Shown: in pieces, positions 50,065 through 58,517 of the stretch | Numbering within the stretch: the stretch's first letter is position 1 | How the letters are laid out: each line of letters starts with the position of its first letter | Assembly (NCBI GenBank): GCA_024699715.1 | Contig: JANPRD010000009.1 | Span: 36,610 to 100,609, forward strand | Length of the DNA stretch: 64,000 nt | Direction: 5' to 3' | DNA from: Candidatus Methanophagales archaeon | GTDB lineage: Archaea; Halobacteriota; Syntropharchaeia; Alkanophagales; Methanospirareceae | Program-made: the position numbers and the translations under genes | The notes under the pieces: generated by a model | What the model was told of the DNA's origin: nothing | What the model saw: only the letters and a program-made list of their open reading frames with translations | The model's database searches: none

Positions 50065-50077
50065 AAAAATATATAAG
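50065..50077 (+). promoter_or_regulatory. Strong promoter of the S-layer-like gene
   Basis: AAAAATATATAAG lies about 33-45 bases before the ATG at 50110. A second TATA-like box (CTTATAAATACC) is at 50034-50045. The region 49827-50064 holds no gene; GGCGCTTCTC...GGGGCGCC near 50014-50033 may fold into a small hairpin. Confidence 0.5.
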
Positions 50078-50381
50078 GGGAGAAGAAGGTGAAAAGCGGA
50101 AGGGAGGTGATGAAAGGAGAAATGGAAGGGAAGTGGAAGATTGCAGGAGCAGCGATTGCAGTGATGCTGGTGATTTCAGTGCTTGCTGCGATAGTGCCGA
50201 TGGTGAGTGCAAGAGACCTGCTGCAAATCAAATAGACAGTGGAGATACAGTATACATTGGAGAGCAAGGGATTGAACTTTCGACACGGTAGTATGGTGAC
50301 GGCAGATGTCCGTATGTGTGATGACGTGGTACATTAGAAGGGGTTCCAGACACTCCTACAGAAGGTGCATCTCCTATTACT

Positions 50382-50684
50382 GTGTCAGCAGGTATGACAA
50401 TACCTGAGACAACGGAGGGGAAATACTATGCTGATACGGATGGTACTCCTGGTTGGAGTGCAGGCGACTTTTATGTATTCATTGACCATGCGGAGATTAC
50501 AGCGGATGTAATATTGAATAATGCAGACCAGGATTCGGTAGAGGGGAAAAGTGTTCCCACTAGTTCAGAGATTGTGTTCAAAATAGAGCCGAATTTTGGA
50601 GGAAAGATACCAGATGCACAGGTAAAGATCTCGTTGAAAGACCCTGATGGAATAGAGTTCTTGCATAGATGGGCAATCTCTTAG
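50382..50684 (+). CDS. Fragment of the broken S-layer-like gene
   Basis: This open stretch encodes an extracellular-type beta segment (TTEGKYYADTDGTPGWSAGDFYVFID...VFKIEPNF) with acidic composition, no cysteine and no catalytic motif. It is not an independent gene: the flanking frames carry the rest of the same domain. Confidence 0.4.
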   Translation: MSAGMTIPETTEGKYYADTDGTPGWSAGDFYVFIDHAEITADVILNNADQDSVEGKSVPTSSEIVFKIEPNFGGKIPDAQVKISLKDPDGIEFLHRWAIS

Positions 50685-50717
50685 GAATTTCTGGCACTTG
50701 GGACCACGTTTTATGTC

Positions 50718-51080
50718 ATGGGACCTGATGGAGACCCTGACGCTGACGATCCAAGAACGCCGGTAGATGAGAGCAGAGATGGAATATCTCTGACACCACC
50801 TCCATACACAGATGCATTAGATTTGACGGATATGGATACAGGCGAATACACATTCCGAGTAAAGACAGTGAAAGCCACATGCAACCTGCTGGATATTGAG
50901 TCATCAGAATATTCGTTCACAGTTCGCAGTGAGGAGCTTGAGATAGAGGCTGTAGATAAGACAGTCGGTAAAGGAGAAGACATGTCTGTAAAATCCAGCT
51001 GGAATCCTAACGACTGGTACTATTTGATAGTCACTGGAGTCAGCGATGCGCAGGAGAACCTCCAGAAGTACCAGAAATAA
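50718..51080 (+). CDS. Fragment of the broken S-layer-like gene
   Basis: This stretch reads DALDLTDMDTGEYTFRVKTVKATCNLLD and SSEYSFTVRSEELEIEAVDKTVGKGEDMSVK, typical of the Ig-like repeats in archaeal surface proteins. It ends at a frame break, after which similar repeats go on in other frames to about 52320. Confidence 0.4.
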   Translation: MGPDGDPDADDPRTPVDESRDGISLTPPPYTDALDLTDMDTGEYTFRVKTVKATCNLLDIESSEYSFTVRSEELEIEAVDKTVGKGEDMSVKSSWNPNDWYYLIVTGVSDAQENLQKYQK

Positions 51081-52327
51081 GAATGGCTGGAGATGTCAAG
51101 ATGCGAGATGACGTATTAGGAGATGCAGCAGGGGCTGCATATCCCGTCAACGGCATCCAGTACGGGAGAGACTAATTTAGCTGCATGGGTACAAACGGGA
51201 GATGATGGTATCGCTGAAGTGAAAATTGATACAACCGGATGCGGATGAGAGAACATATACCGTGAAAGTGTATCGCAACCCGGTCAACTGTAGGGCCTGA
51301 TGGCAGAGCTGGAACTGCAGATGACGCACCATTGCATAGGAAACTACGGTCCGGACAGTGACGAATAGATCCTGACGCCAGAGGATGATGAAGATCATGT
51401 GACATAACGGTTGAGGAGGCAGAGGTGACCTTTGATATACCGAAGAGTGCAGTAATTGGAGAAGAAGTCACGATTAAGAGGACAATAAGTGCTGGAGATC
51501 ATGTTGACATAGTAATAGATGATGCATACTTTGTATTGCTGATGAACCTGTGGATGAGAACAAGGAATTTGAAGTAGACTGGGATACCTCAGGGTATGAC
51601 GGTAGGTTCGTATACGATAGAGGTTTACATAGATAGAGATGATTGCACGTGATGGCACACCAGATGCCGTGAGGTAGGCAACCGTATTGAGCCAATATAT
51701 GATGAAGATGGATCAACAAGCATAAGGTTAGTGGTTCCAGAGCTTGACGTGGAGCAAGAGAGGAATTTGTTGCTGAAGGTGATGACTATGAGATAGAGGG
51801 AACTGCGACAGGCGTGGATGATGTGGATCTGGTTCTGATAGGCCCAGAAGGATATCCATCGCGATCCGGGACTTGACGTGCTTAAATGGTCTTGACATAA
51901 CTTCGATATCTGTGACTGAGAAGATGAATTCAGTGAGGAGATAACGATGACAGATGGCGTTGATACAGGTATGTGGATAGCAATAGTTTTTCACCCGGAC
52001 GAGATGGCACGTATGGGGATTTGGAGTGGCCTCTGGGAATCCCCTTGAAGCAGGAGAGCTCGTGGATGTCGTTAATGATGTATGAACCTTGCCGGCAAGG
52101 ATCAAGACCAGATCGTAGACATGCTCTTGGATCATACAGTTAATGTGGCGGGAAGTGATGATTTGTGCAACATTCACATTCAAAGTGGAAAGTGCGTACG
52201 TCAGAGTTGAATCCAGTGGAGACTGTAAGGTAGGAGAGCCGCTGAATGTAAGCGGAACAACAAACAGAGAGCCTGGGACAATAATAACAGTTTCAACATT
52301 TCAGGACCTACGGATCTACCAGCTGAG

Positions 52328-52696
52328 ATGGTAGAGGTGGAATGGCCAACACAAGACGATAGGTGTATTCAAGCGACAATAGATACTTCGGATGCAGTTC
52401 CAGGAACATACATACTTGAGGCTGATGATGGAGACGGACACACAGATACAGTAACCGTGGAGATAAAAGCAGCAGTCCCATCGCCAACACCATCGCCTTC
52501 ACCAACGGTTTCGCCAACACCGACGCCTACGCCGACGCCGACACCAACGCCCTCACCGACAGTCTCTCCTGTTGCGCCGACAACACCTACGCCGACACCA
52601 TCGCCTTCACCCTCACCGACGCCGGGCTTTGAGGCGATATTCGCAGTTGCAGGGTTGCTCGCAGTCACATACTTCGTGCTGCGTAGGAAGAAGTAG
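52328..52696 (+). CDS. C-terminal stalk and PGF-CTERM anchor of the S-layer-like protein
   Basis: This frame carries the end of the last Ig-like domain ([20 protein letters not shown]), then about 45 residues of Pro-Thr/Ser-Pro repeats that probably form a glycosylated stalk through the cell wall. It closes with the PGF motif, a hydrophobic helix ([16 protein letters not shown]) and RRKK. PGF-CTERM proteins are cut and lipid-anchored by archaeosortase A. It is the best-preserved part of the gene. Confidence 0.7.
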   Translation: MVEVEWPTQDDRCIQATIDTSDAVPGTYILEADDGDGHTDTVTVEIKAAVPSPTPSPSPTVSPTPTPTPTPTPTPSPTVSPVAPTTPTPTPSPSPSPTPGFEAIFAVAGLLAVTYFVLRRKK

Positions 52697-52722
52697 AGCG
52701 AAAGTTGAAAAGTTGAAAATGT

Positions 52723-52757
52723 AAGGGGGAATTTTTTTATCCCCTTCCTATTTTTTT
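52723..52757 (+). terminator. Hairpin and T run after the S-layer-like gene
   Basis: AAGGGG (52723-52728) can pair with CCCCTT (52741-52746) around an AT-rich loop, followed by a run of seven T at 52751-52757. It lies between the converging S-layer-like gene and the uL11-uL1-uL10 operon. Confidence 0.45.
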
Positions 52758-52884
52758 GCGATTTCTCTGTTCCAAAAAGAAGTGTATTAACTATAATGAC
52801 GCTAAGGAAGCCTCTCACGATGAATTTTCCGAGCTTCAAGAATCTTGGGGTTCAGCCTACGAGGGAGAAGGATTCTTAAGACAC

Positions 52885-53817
52885 TCACATATTCAAGCGT
52901 TCTGCGAGTGCTTTCGCCTCTGCTTCCGCTTTTGCGATGAAGAAAGCGATGTTCTCGCTCGTGTAAATGCATGCGTTCAGAGAGAGGTTGAATGCTTGTG
53001 CGAGAGCCTTCTGGAGCAGCGCTCTTATTGTCGTTTTTGTCGGATAATTGATGCTTAAAGCGAGAGAATTTGCGTAATATGATGCTTCTGCGAGCAAACT
53101 TCCGACGGTTAGATGCGTTGGATAAGCATATTTTATGTTGAAAGCGAGATTGAATGCGTGCTTCGCACACTCTTCCACTTGCTTAAGCACATCTTCTGGC
53201 TTTATTCGCAATACATCGGGCAAGAATAGGATTCCAGCATCTCTATCATATATCGCTTGAAGCGTCAAACCCTCCTCAACGGGGTAAATCTCAAGTTTTG
53301 CGAGGACATCTGCGACTTCAGGCGAAACTCTCTCGCCCGCTTTCACGACGACCGTCCGCTTCTTCACGACGACCTTCCCACGCTCAATCCCTGCGGGTAT
53401 GCCTACTCGCTGCAACTCTCCAACGACAGGTCCGGGTCGCAGTGAAGTTTCTCCAGCCTCAACGACAATATCTTTCGGTGCGACCGCTCCCGCTCTTATC
53501 GGTGCGGGCTTCTTGCTACTTTCTATCAGTTTGAAGAGCTCAAATGGGTCAAGATTTGAAAAAACTAATGCCGTCTGGTCATTTACATATGGAATCATAT
53601 CCTCAACTCCGCTATCCTTCAGCGAAAACCTTATTAAACTGTTCTTTGAAACACGAATTATGCATTTTCCCCTGAAATCTCGCCTTATTTCCTGAAACTG
53701 TTTTGCTCGCAGTCCCCTGAAATTGACGATTGCAACGGTTTTGTAAGCGCTGAGCATGCTCTTCAGTCGCTCAACTTCCTCCCTCTTCCGCTCCTTCGCC
53801 CGCTTTCGCATTTTCAT
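52885..53817 (-). CDS. rplP0: Ribosomal protein uL10 (P0), short C-terminus
   Basis: uL10 anchors the L12 stalk on the large subunit. The RNA-binding domain (VAIVNFRGLRAKQFQEIRRDFRG) and the archaeal insertion domain (AGAVAPKDIVVEAGETSLRPGPVVGELQRVGIPAGIERGKV) are complete. The C-terminal helices that bind L12 dimers are partly there, but the protein stops at EALAERLNM-like sequence without the acidic tail and the hydrophobic end shared with L12. ATG 53817 has GAGGTG at good spacing; a GTG start at 53826 is less likely. It is third gene of the uL11-uL1-uL10 operon, and no L12 gene follows. Confidence 0.93.
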   Translation of the reverse strand: MKMRKRAKERKREEVERLKSMLSAYKTVAIVNFRGLRAKQFQEIRRDFRGKCIIRVSKNSLIRFSLKDSGVEDMIPYVNDQTALVFSNLDPFELFKLIESSKKPAPIRAGAVAPKDIVVEAGETSLRPGPVVGELQRVGIPAGIERGKVVVKKRTVVVKAGERVSPEVADVLAKLEIYPVEEGLTLQAIYDRDAGILFLPDVLRIKPEDVLKQVEECAKHAFNLAFNIKYAYPTHLTVGSLLAEASYYANSLALSINYPTKTTIRALLQKALAQAFNLSLNACIYTSENIAFFIAKAEAEAKALAERLNM

Positions 53818-53917
53818 CGCAAACACCTCGTCAAAACCCCTCTCTTTCCCCTCTTGCCCCTTTTGCCCCTTTTACCCCTTTTGCACCCAAGCCTTTACTG
53901 CCTTCCACTCTTCGCCT

Positions 53918-54550
53918 TCAGGCAACTCTCACAGCAGGACCCATCGTCGTCTTCACATAAATTGAGGCGATGTTCTGCCAGCCTCGCTCAAGTGAGCGCT
54001 CAACCGCTCTTATGACGGTGTATGCGTTCTCCGCAATTTCCCTCGGAGGCATTTTCTCGTTTCCGACTTTCACCCAGAGCGTTGTGGATTTTGAGCGCAC
54101 TTTCACCGTCCGCTTCAAACGCTCCAAAATCTTCGCAGGGTCAGCACTCGGCGGAACAGGTTCAGGCATCTTATCCCTCGGACCGAAGATTACGCCAAGC
54201 GTTCTTCCTATTAAAGGCATTAATTCAGCAGATGCAATGAGAAAATCATATTTTGATGCTATCTCACGAGCCTTTTTCTTATCAATATGCTTCAATTCCT
54301 CCGCATCTATCACATCCGCACCCGCAGATTTCGCCTTCAATGCGAGTTCTCCTGATGCAAACGCAGCAATCTTCGGCTCTTTCGGCGGATTCGGAAGCAA
54401 AACTCGCAAATTCAGCCTGTTCTTCGGCTGCCTCAAGTCAATATCCTTTAAATTTATCACCATATCTACACTCTCTACAAAATTCCGCTTCTTCCGCACT
54501 TCCAAAGCCTTCCTGACCGCTTCCTCTATTTCCTCAACCTCTAACGGCAT
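53918..54550 (-). CDS. rpl1: Ribosomal protein uL1
   Basis: uL1 forms the mobile stalk at the exit site. The start MPLEVEEIEEAVRKALEVRKKRNFVESVDMVINLKDIDL and the core GRTLGVIFGPRDKMPEPVPP...TVKVRSKSTTLWVKVG match archaeal L1, length 211 residues. ATG 54550 is preceded by GAGGTG. A TATA-like ATTTAAATG at 54573-54581 on the minus strand suggests a promoter between uL11 and uL1. In Methanococcus, L1 represses its own operon by binding its mRNA; I have not verified such a site here. Confidence 0.95.
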   Translation of the reverse strand: MPLEVEEIEEAVRKALEVRKKRNFVESVDMVINLKDIDLRQPKNRLNLRVLLPNPPKEPKIAAFASGELALKAKSAGADVIDAEELKHIDKKKAREIASKYDFLIASAELMPLIGRTLGVIFGPRDKMPEPVPPSADPAKILERLKRTVKVRSKSTTLWVKVGNEKMPPREIAENAYTVIRAVERSLERGWQNIASIYVKTTMGPAVRVA

Positions 54551-54618
54551 ACACCTCACCTCTCATCGTCCCACATTTAAATCTATTTCAACCAATCTCA
54601 ATAAATTTCAACATGGTA

Positions 54619-54644
54619 TTCCATGTTTTCAACTCTCCTCCTCT
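54619..54644. repeat. Direct repeat copy 1 (26 bp) between uL11 and uL1
   Basis: The 26-base sequence starting TTCCATGTTTTCAACTCTCC recurs without a mismatch at 54678-54703. This copy is intergenic. The spacing between the copies is 59 bases. Confidence 0.85.
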
Positions 54645-54677
54645 TTTAAGTTTATTTCAAAAATCTCTATCGATATT

Positions 54678-54703
54678 TCCATGTTTTCAACTCTCCTCCT
54701 CTC
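54678..54703. repeat. Direct repeat copy 2 (26 bp) covering the uL11 stop
   Basis: This copy includes the last codons and the TGA stop of uL11 (minus strand) and some bases beyond. It suggests a local tandem duplication of the uL11 3' end that left the gene itself intact. Confidence 0.85.
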
Positions 54704-55163
54704 TCAGCATATCGTCGTATTTACCATCGTCAATTTCCCTCTGCACTTCTCTTGGGTCTTTTCCGTCCACACGAATGCCCATTGACTTGCATGTGCCGAG
54801 CACTTCCTTCACCGCCTTCTTCAGCGAGCTTGCGAGCATCTGCCTCCTTTTCATCCTCGCAACTTTCACAACGCTCTCAAGCGAGATAGAGAGATTGGGG
54901 GCATTTTCAGGCGTCACTTTCTCAACCCCCAACTCCTTTTTGAGCAGCACGGATGTCGGCGGCGTCCCGACTGAAATCTCAAACTTCCCATCTGCTGTGA
55001 CTTTAACTTTAACAGGCACTTGCATGCCCTCGTAGTCCTTCGTTAGCCTGTTTATCTCTTCAACGACCGCCTTCACATTCACGCCAAGCGGTCCGAGTGC
55101 GGGTCCAAGAGGCGGTCCGGGCGTCGCCTTCCCTCCTTCAACAAGCACCTCCACTTCCTTCAT
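54687..55163 (-). CDS. rpl11: Ribosomal protein uL11
   Basis: uL11 binds the GTPase-associated centre of 23S rRNA. The N-terminus [35 protein letters not shown] and the C-terminal domain [38 protein letters not shown] are typical, 158 residues. It leads the operon; spt5/secE, often upstream in archaea, are not here, and fen1 is transcribed divergently from the 121-base gap at 55164-55284. Confidence 0.96.
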   Translation of the reverse strand: MKEVEVLVEGGKATPGPPLGPALGPLGVNVKAVVEEINRLTKDYEGMQVPVKVKVTADGKFEISVGTPPTSVLLKKELGVEKVTPENAPNLSISLESVVKVARMKRRQMLASSLKKAVKEVLGTCKSMGIRVDGKDPREVQREIDDGKYDDMLREEES

Positions 55164-55284
55164 CTCTACCGCTCCTCTCTCCTTCTCCTCTCACTCACTT
55201 AAATCTTCTCCTCTACTACCCTCAACCCTTCACGCTCGCACTGACGACTTTAAGCATGGCGAACAAAAGAGAAAGAAAGGGGAA

Positions 55285-56379
55285 ATGGGTGCGGACATCG
55301 GCGAAATCCTGCCGAAGCGGGAGGTGCGTATTGAAGAGATTTCTCGCAAAATCGTTGCAGTTGACGCATACAATATGCTTTACCAGTTTTTAAGCACGAT
55401 TCGTCAGCCTGACGGGACGCCGCTGAAAGACTCGCAGGGCAGAATAACCTCGCACCTCTCCGGCATAATTTACCGAGTAACGAAACTGTTAGAGCGGGGC
55501 ATTCTTCCAGTTTTCGTTTTTGACGGCACGCCTCCTGCGCTTAAGGCGGAGGTTTTGCAGCGTAGGAAGGAGCGTCGTGATGCTGAACGCCTGAAATGGG
55601 AGGCGTTGAGGGAGATTTCGCCTGCTGAAGCGTTGAAACATGCGAAGGCGTCTGCTCGTGTTGACGAGGATGTCGTGAACGGTGCGAAGCGTCTGCTCTC
55701 TTTTCTCGGCATCCCAATCGTGCAGGCACCTTCGGAGGGCGAGGCTCAAGCGGCGTTCATCGTTGCTCGTGGCGACGCTCATTTTGTTGCTTCGCAGGAC
55801 TACGACGCTCTTCTCTTCGGTTCTCCCTCGTTGCTGCGGAATTTGAGCGTGAGTGCTTTGCAGAAGGACAGCTCTTTGCCTCTCATTTCGCTTGAAGAAA
55901 CGCTGAAATCTCTCAAAATTTCAAGAGAACAGCTCGTTGACATCGCAATTCTCACAGGCACGGACTACAACGAGGGCGTAAAAGGCATCGGTCCCAAAAC
56001 CGCTCTGAAACTCGTGAGGAAGTTCGGTGGTATTGAAAAACTGCTCGCCTCCGGAAAAATTCAAACTGCGGGAATTGAAAACTACAAGGAAGTTAGGGAG
56101 ATTTTCCTCGCTCCGAAGGTCACATCCGCTTACGAATTGAAGTGGCATCCACCTGACGAGGAGAAAGTGCTTGAATTTCTTTGCGAGGAGCATGACTTCT
56201 CCGAAGAGCGAGTGGCGAAGGCTCTCAAACGCATACGCAAAGGCATGGAAGCAGACAAAGGAGCAAGCAGCGGGGATGCTGACGAGGAAAGCAGAAGCGA
56301 GGAGAGGAGGAGCAGCAGCAGAAAAAGGAAGAAAGAGATGCTTGCGAAGGGTCAAGCAACGCTCTCTGAATGGTTCTAA
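55285..56379 (+). CDS. fen: Flap endonuclease 1
   Basis: FEN1 removes 5' flaps during Okazaki fragment processing and repair. The N region (MGADIGEILPKREVRIEEISRKIVAVDAYNMLYQFLSTIRQ), FVFDGTPP, the I region with APSEGEAQAAFI...ASQDYDALLFG and the helix-hairpin-helix ILTGTDYNEGVKGIGPKTALKLV are complete with all metal-binding acids. The C-terminus has a PCNA-interacting box, GQATLSEWF. Before it lies a Ser/Arg/Glu/Lys-rich stretch of about 30 residues (SSGDADEESRSEERRSSSRKRKK), longer than usual. Confidence 0.96.
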   Translation: MGADIGEILPKREVRIEEISRKIVAVDAYNMLYQFLSTIRQPDGTPLKDSQGRITSHLSGIIYRVTKLLERGILPVFVFDGTPPALKAEVLQRRKERRDAERLKWEALREISPAEALKHAKASARVDEDVVNGAKRLLSFLGIPIVQAPSEGEAQAAFIVARGDAHFVASQDYDALLFGSPSLLRNLSVSALQKDSSLPLISLEETLKSLKISREQLVDIAILTGTDYNEGVKGIGPKTALKLVRKFGGIEKLLASGKIQTAGIENYKEVREIFLAPKVTSAYELKWHPPDEEKVLEFLCEEHDFSEERVAKALKRIRKGMEADKGASSGDADEESRSEERRSSSRKRKKEMLAKGQATLSEWF

Positions 56380-56462
56380 TGATGAGTTTGACATGCCCGT
56401 GACACGCTCGGCGGGTGCGGGGAGCATGCGGGGAGCAGGCGAAGCAGGTAAGAGAAGAAGGC

Positions 56463-56475
56463 AAAATTTAAATAT
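56463..56475 (+). promoter_or_regulatory. TATA box of tRNA-Asn
   Basis: AAAATTTAAATATAGG lies some 25-36 bases before the tRNA 5' end at 56499, the distance expected for an archaeal tRNA promoter. Confidence 0.5.
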
Positions 56476-56498
56476 AGGTCTGTGGTAGAAATACTTGA

Positions 56499-56571
56499 GC
56501 CGCCGTAACTCAGTTGGTAGAGTGTCCGGCTGTTAACCGGATAGTCACAGGTTCGAGTCCTGTCGGCGGCG
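56499..56571 (+). tRNA. tRNA-Asn (GUU)
   Basis: Acceptor GCCGCCG pairs with CGGCGGC, discriminator G. The anticodon stem TCCGG/CCGGA closes the loop CTGTTAA with anticodon GTT. The T arm ACAGG-TTCGAGT-CCTGT is regular. CCA is not encoded and no intron is present. Confidence 0.96.
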
Positions 56572-56590
56572 CTCCCTTTTTAAAGGAGGG
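56572..56590 (+). terminator. Terminator after tRNA-Asn
   Basis: Just after the tRNA comes CTCCCTTTTTAAAGGAG. CTCC can pair with GGAG, and the run of five T fits archaeal oligo-T termination. Confidence 0.4.
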
Positions 56591-56740
56591 GTAGGAGGGG
56601 AAAGGAGGGAGGGAATGAGCCTTGCTTCCGCTCGCCAAAATTTCGCAAGTCGTATGAATGTTATTGTAGTGATATGGATGGTTTCGCAAAATAAATGGCT
56701 TAAAAGCAAAAACATAAAGAAAAATGGAGTGATGAAGAGG

Positions 56741-57167
56741 AAAATGAAGACTAAAACATTAGTAACTCTTGGTTATTGTAGTTATTCTCGGTGTTCTTAT
56801 GATTAGTGGTGTAATTCTGCAGTTGAAACCTAAAACAAAGTTATACGAAGTGAAAATTGGGTGGTGGGGCAGTGACGGAATCAACTTTACACGGTATCAT
56901 TTTAAATATTTTGATGGAAGCGAATCTAAGGTGATAGAGGCTGAGAAACCATCCGAATTAGTGTTAAGATACGACATCAGTTTGCATAATGGAGAGATTG
57001 AGTTGAAAGTTGTTTCTCCTGGCGAATGTATAATTTGGAATAAATCATTTACTCGTGGCGAAAGAGGTTTGAAAGAAATCATGCTGAATAAGAGTGGCTG
57101 GTATAAAATTATTATTTGTGGTGATTCCGCTGAAGAAGGATACTTTAATGTGTCATGGAATATTTAA
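56741..57167 (+). CDS. Small exported or membrane-anchored protein (frameshifted near start)
   Basis: I do not recognise this protein. From ATG 56741 the sequence begins with a basic N-terminus (MKTKTLVTL), and after one frame change at the GG of 56771-56772 a hydrophobic helix follows (VIVVILGVLMISGVILQL). About 105 residues of beta-rich, probably external sequence come after it (YEVKIGWWGSDGINFTRYHFKYF). Removing one G joins the two parts. A frame from TTG 56769 alone would lack the basic start. Two N-x-S/T sites (INFT, FNVS) could be glycosylated. Confidence 0.55.
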
Positions 57168-57306
57168 CGCCTGACGCTCGCAAACTCCGTCGCTCGCTCT
57201 TCGCAAATATGCCACCTCTTCGCAAATATGCTACGAGAAATAAGCGAAAGGAATAAGAAGAGATGAAGATGGCATGGGAATAAGGGTAAGGAATGAAAGG
57301 GGTAAG

Positions 57307-57645
57307 ATGCAGCAGTTATTAATAGTATCGGTGGCTTTTGCATTATTTATTGTGTGTCCGAGAATGGCGGGAATGACCAATGTTATAACCAATGCCACGC
57401 AAACAAATATAATTCATGTGGCAATTATAGGGACAATAATATCGCTTCCATTGATTATAGCGATGGTTCTAATCTTCAAGCAATATGGATTATTTGCTGC
57501 GCTTGGCTTTTGTGTCCTGACTGACCTCTGTGCTGCGTTGGTAATGAGGCAAATCAGCTTCAAAGCGGGCTTGGAAACTTTCATAATCGCTTTATTTTTG
57601 ATTCTTGGCGTCAAAGTCGCATCAATAATTTCAAGTTATTTATGA
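57307..57645 (+). CDS. Small membrane protein with four hydrophobic segments
   Basis: I do not recognise this protein. From ATG 57307 it has 112 residues with hydrophobic segments at about 5-16, 37-57, 60-77 and 88-107, separated by short polar loops. It may be part of a two-component membrane complex, but the only neighbour on this strand is the small exported protein upstream. GGGGTAAG lies just before the ATG. The start could also be at 57274. Confidence 0.55.
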   Translation: MQQLLIVSVAFALFIVCPRMAGMTNVITNATQTNIIHVAIIGTIISLPLIIAMVLIFKQYGLFAALGFCVLTDLCAALVMRQISFKAGLETFIIALFLILGVKVASIISSYL

Positions 57646-57712
57646 ATGCTCTGCGAAGCTCTCTGCTACGCCCACTCCTTTCGCTCTGTGCTGAGCGGGA
57701 CTTCACACTTTT

Positions 57713-58474
57713 CTATCCGTCGCAATGCGAGCAGTGAGCGACGACAGCCTCAACCGCAGAGCGGAAGTCAATTTTGCCTGTGTAGAGAGCGCTTCCGACG
57801 ACAACGCCTGCAGCGCCAGCATCGCAAACCGCAAGCACATCCTCAACAGAGGAGACACCGCCAGAGGCAACGACAGGCACGCTCACCGCACGAACAACCT
57901 CTCTAATTGCCGAGACATTCACGCCTCGCATTAAGCCTTCCACATCTATGTTTGTGAACAGAATGCTTCCTGCTCCTATGCTTTCTGCGTGCTTCGCCGC
58001 TTCTCTCACGCCGATTTCTGTGGTGTGTTGCCAGCCTTCCACCGCAACCTTGCCGCCACGAGCATCCAAAGCAACCATTACTCGCCGCTTTGAGAAATCC
58101 TCCGCAACCGCTCTCACAACCTCTGGACGACGAAACGCAACCGTCCCGAAGATTACCCTTTCAACGCCTGCGTTCAGCAGTTTCTCCGCACTCTCGTAAT
58201 CACGAATGCCTCCCCCGACTTGAATTTTGCACTTTGAGGAGCAAGCATGCACAGCCTCCAAAATTCGCTTGATTTGCTGAAAATGCACGAGAGTGCCACG
58301 AAAAGCCCCGTCCAAATCAACGATGTGGAGCGTCCTCGCACCGAGAGCGACCCAACGCCTCGCTATTTCCTCAGGAGGCTCATCCGTTGAGAAAATGACA
58401 TCCGAGGCTCTGCCCTGCCTTAGTTGAACGCACTTACCGCCTTTCAAATCAATCGCAGGAATGACCTCAAACAT
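57713..58474 (-). CDS. hisA: HisA, ProFAR isomerase
   Basis: HisA catalyses the ring opening and Amadori rearrangement in histidine synthesis. The catalytic aspartates are in AIDLKGGKCVQL near residue 8 and TNIDVEGLMRG near 170; QVGGGIRD and VASGGVSSVEDV are the phosphate-binding loops. The 253-residue length is normal. It stands alone; no other his gene is adjacent, hisD being 10 kb away. Confidence 0.95.
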   Translation of the reverse strand: MFEVIPAIDLKGGKCVQLRQGRASDVIFSTDEPPEEIARRWVALGARTLHIVDLDGAFRGTLVHFQQIKRILEAVHACSSKCKIQVGGGIRDYESAEKLLNAGVERVIFGTVAFRRPEVVRAVAEDFSKRRVMVALDARGGKVAVEGWQHTTEIGVREAAKHAESIGAGSILFTNIDVEGLMRGVNVSAIREVVRAVSVPVVASGGVSSVEDVLAVCDAGAAGVVVGSALYTGKIDFRSAVEAVVAHCSHCDG

Positions 58475-58517
58475 GCCTCACGCCGTCTCGCACACCTCGC
58501 CTCGTGATGCTATGCAT

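Larger units (their letters stand above)
50110..52696 (+). pseudogene. Broken S-layer-like (DUF3821/PGF-CTERM) surface protein gene
   Basis: The start has a clear signal peptide (MKGEMEGKWKIAGAAIAVML...VSARD). After one frame change comes NQIDSGDTVYIGEQGIELST, the pattern of DUF3821-type surface proteins of Methanosarcinales and ANME archaea. Repeated beta-rich segments follow in all three frames, such as EVTFDIPKSAVIGEEVTIK near 51426. The gene ends with a Pro/Thr/Ser stalk and a [28 protein letters not shown] anchor. At least seven frame changes are needed for a single chain of about 860 residues. It is either a pseudogene or a very error-rich stretch. Confidence 0.75.

Noticed and set aside
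52496..52625. CRISPR-like or satellite repeat of CCAACACC/CCGACGCC units
   Set aside because: The repeat encodes a Pro-Thr/Ser-Pro stalk in one frame just before a PGF-CTERM anchor; there are no spacers.
52802..53170. Minus-strand frame overlapping the end of uL10, as a frameshifted uL10 tail
   Set aside because: Its translation is basic and Arg/Ser-rich, not the acidic, Ala/Glu-rich tail expected for uL10.
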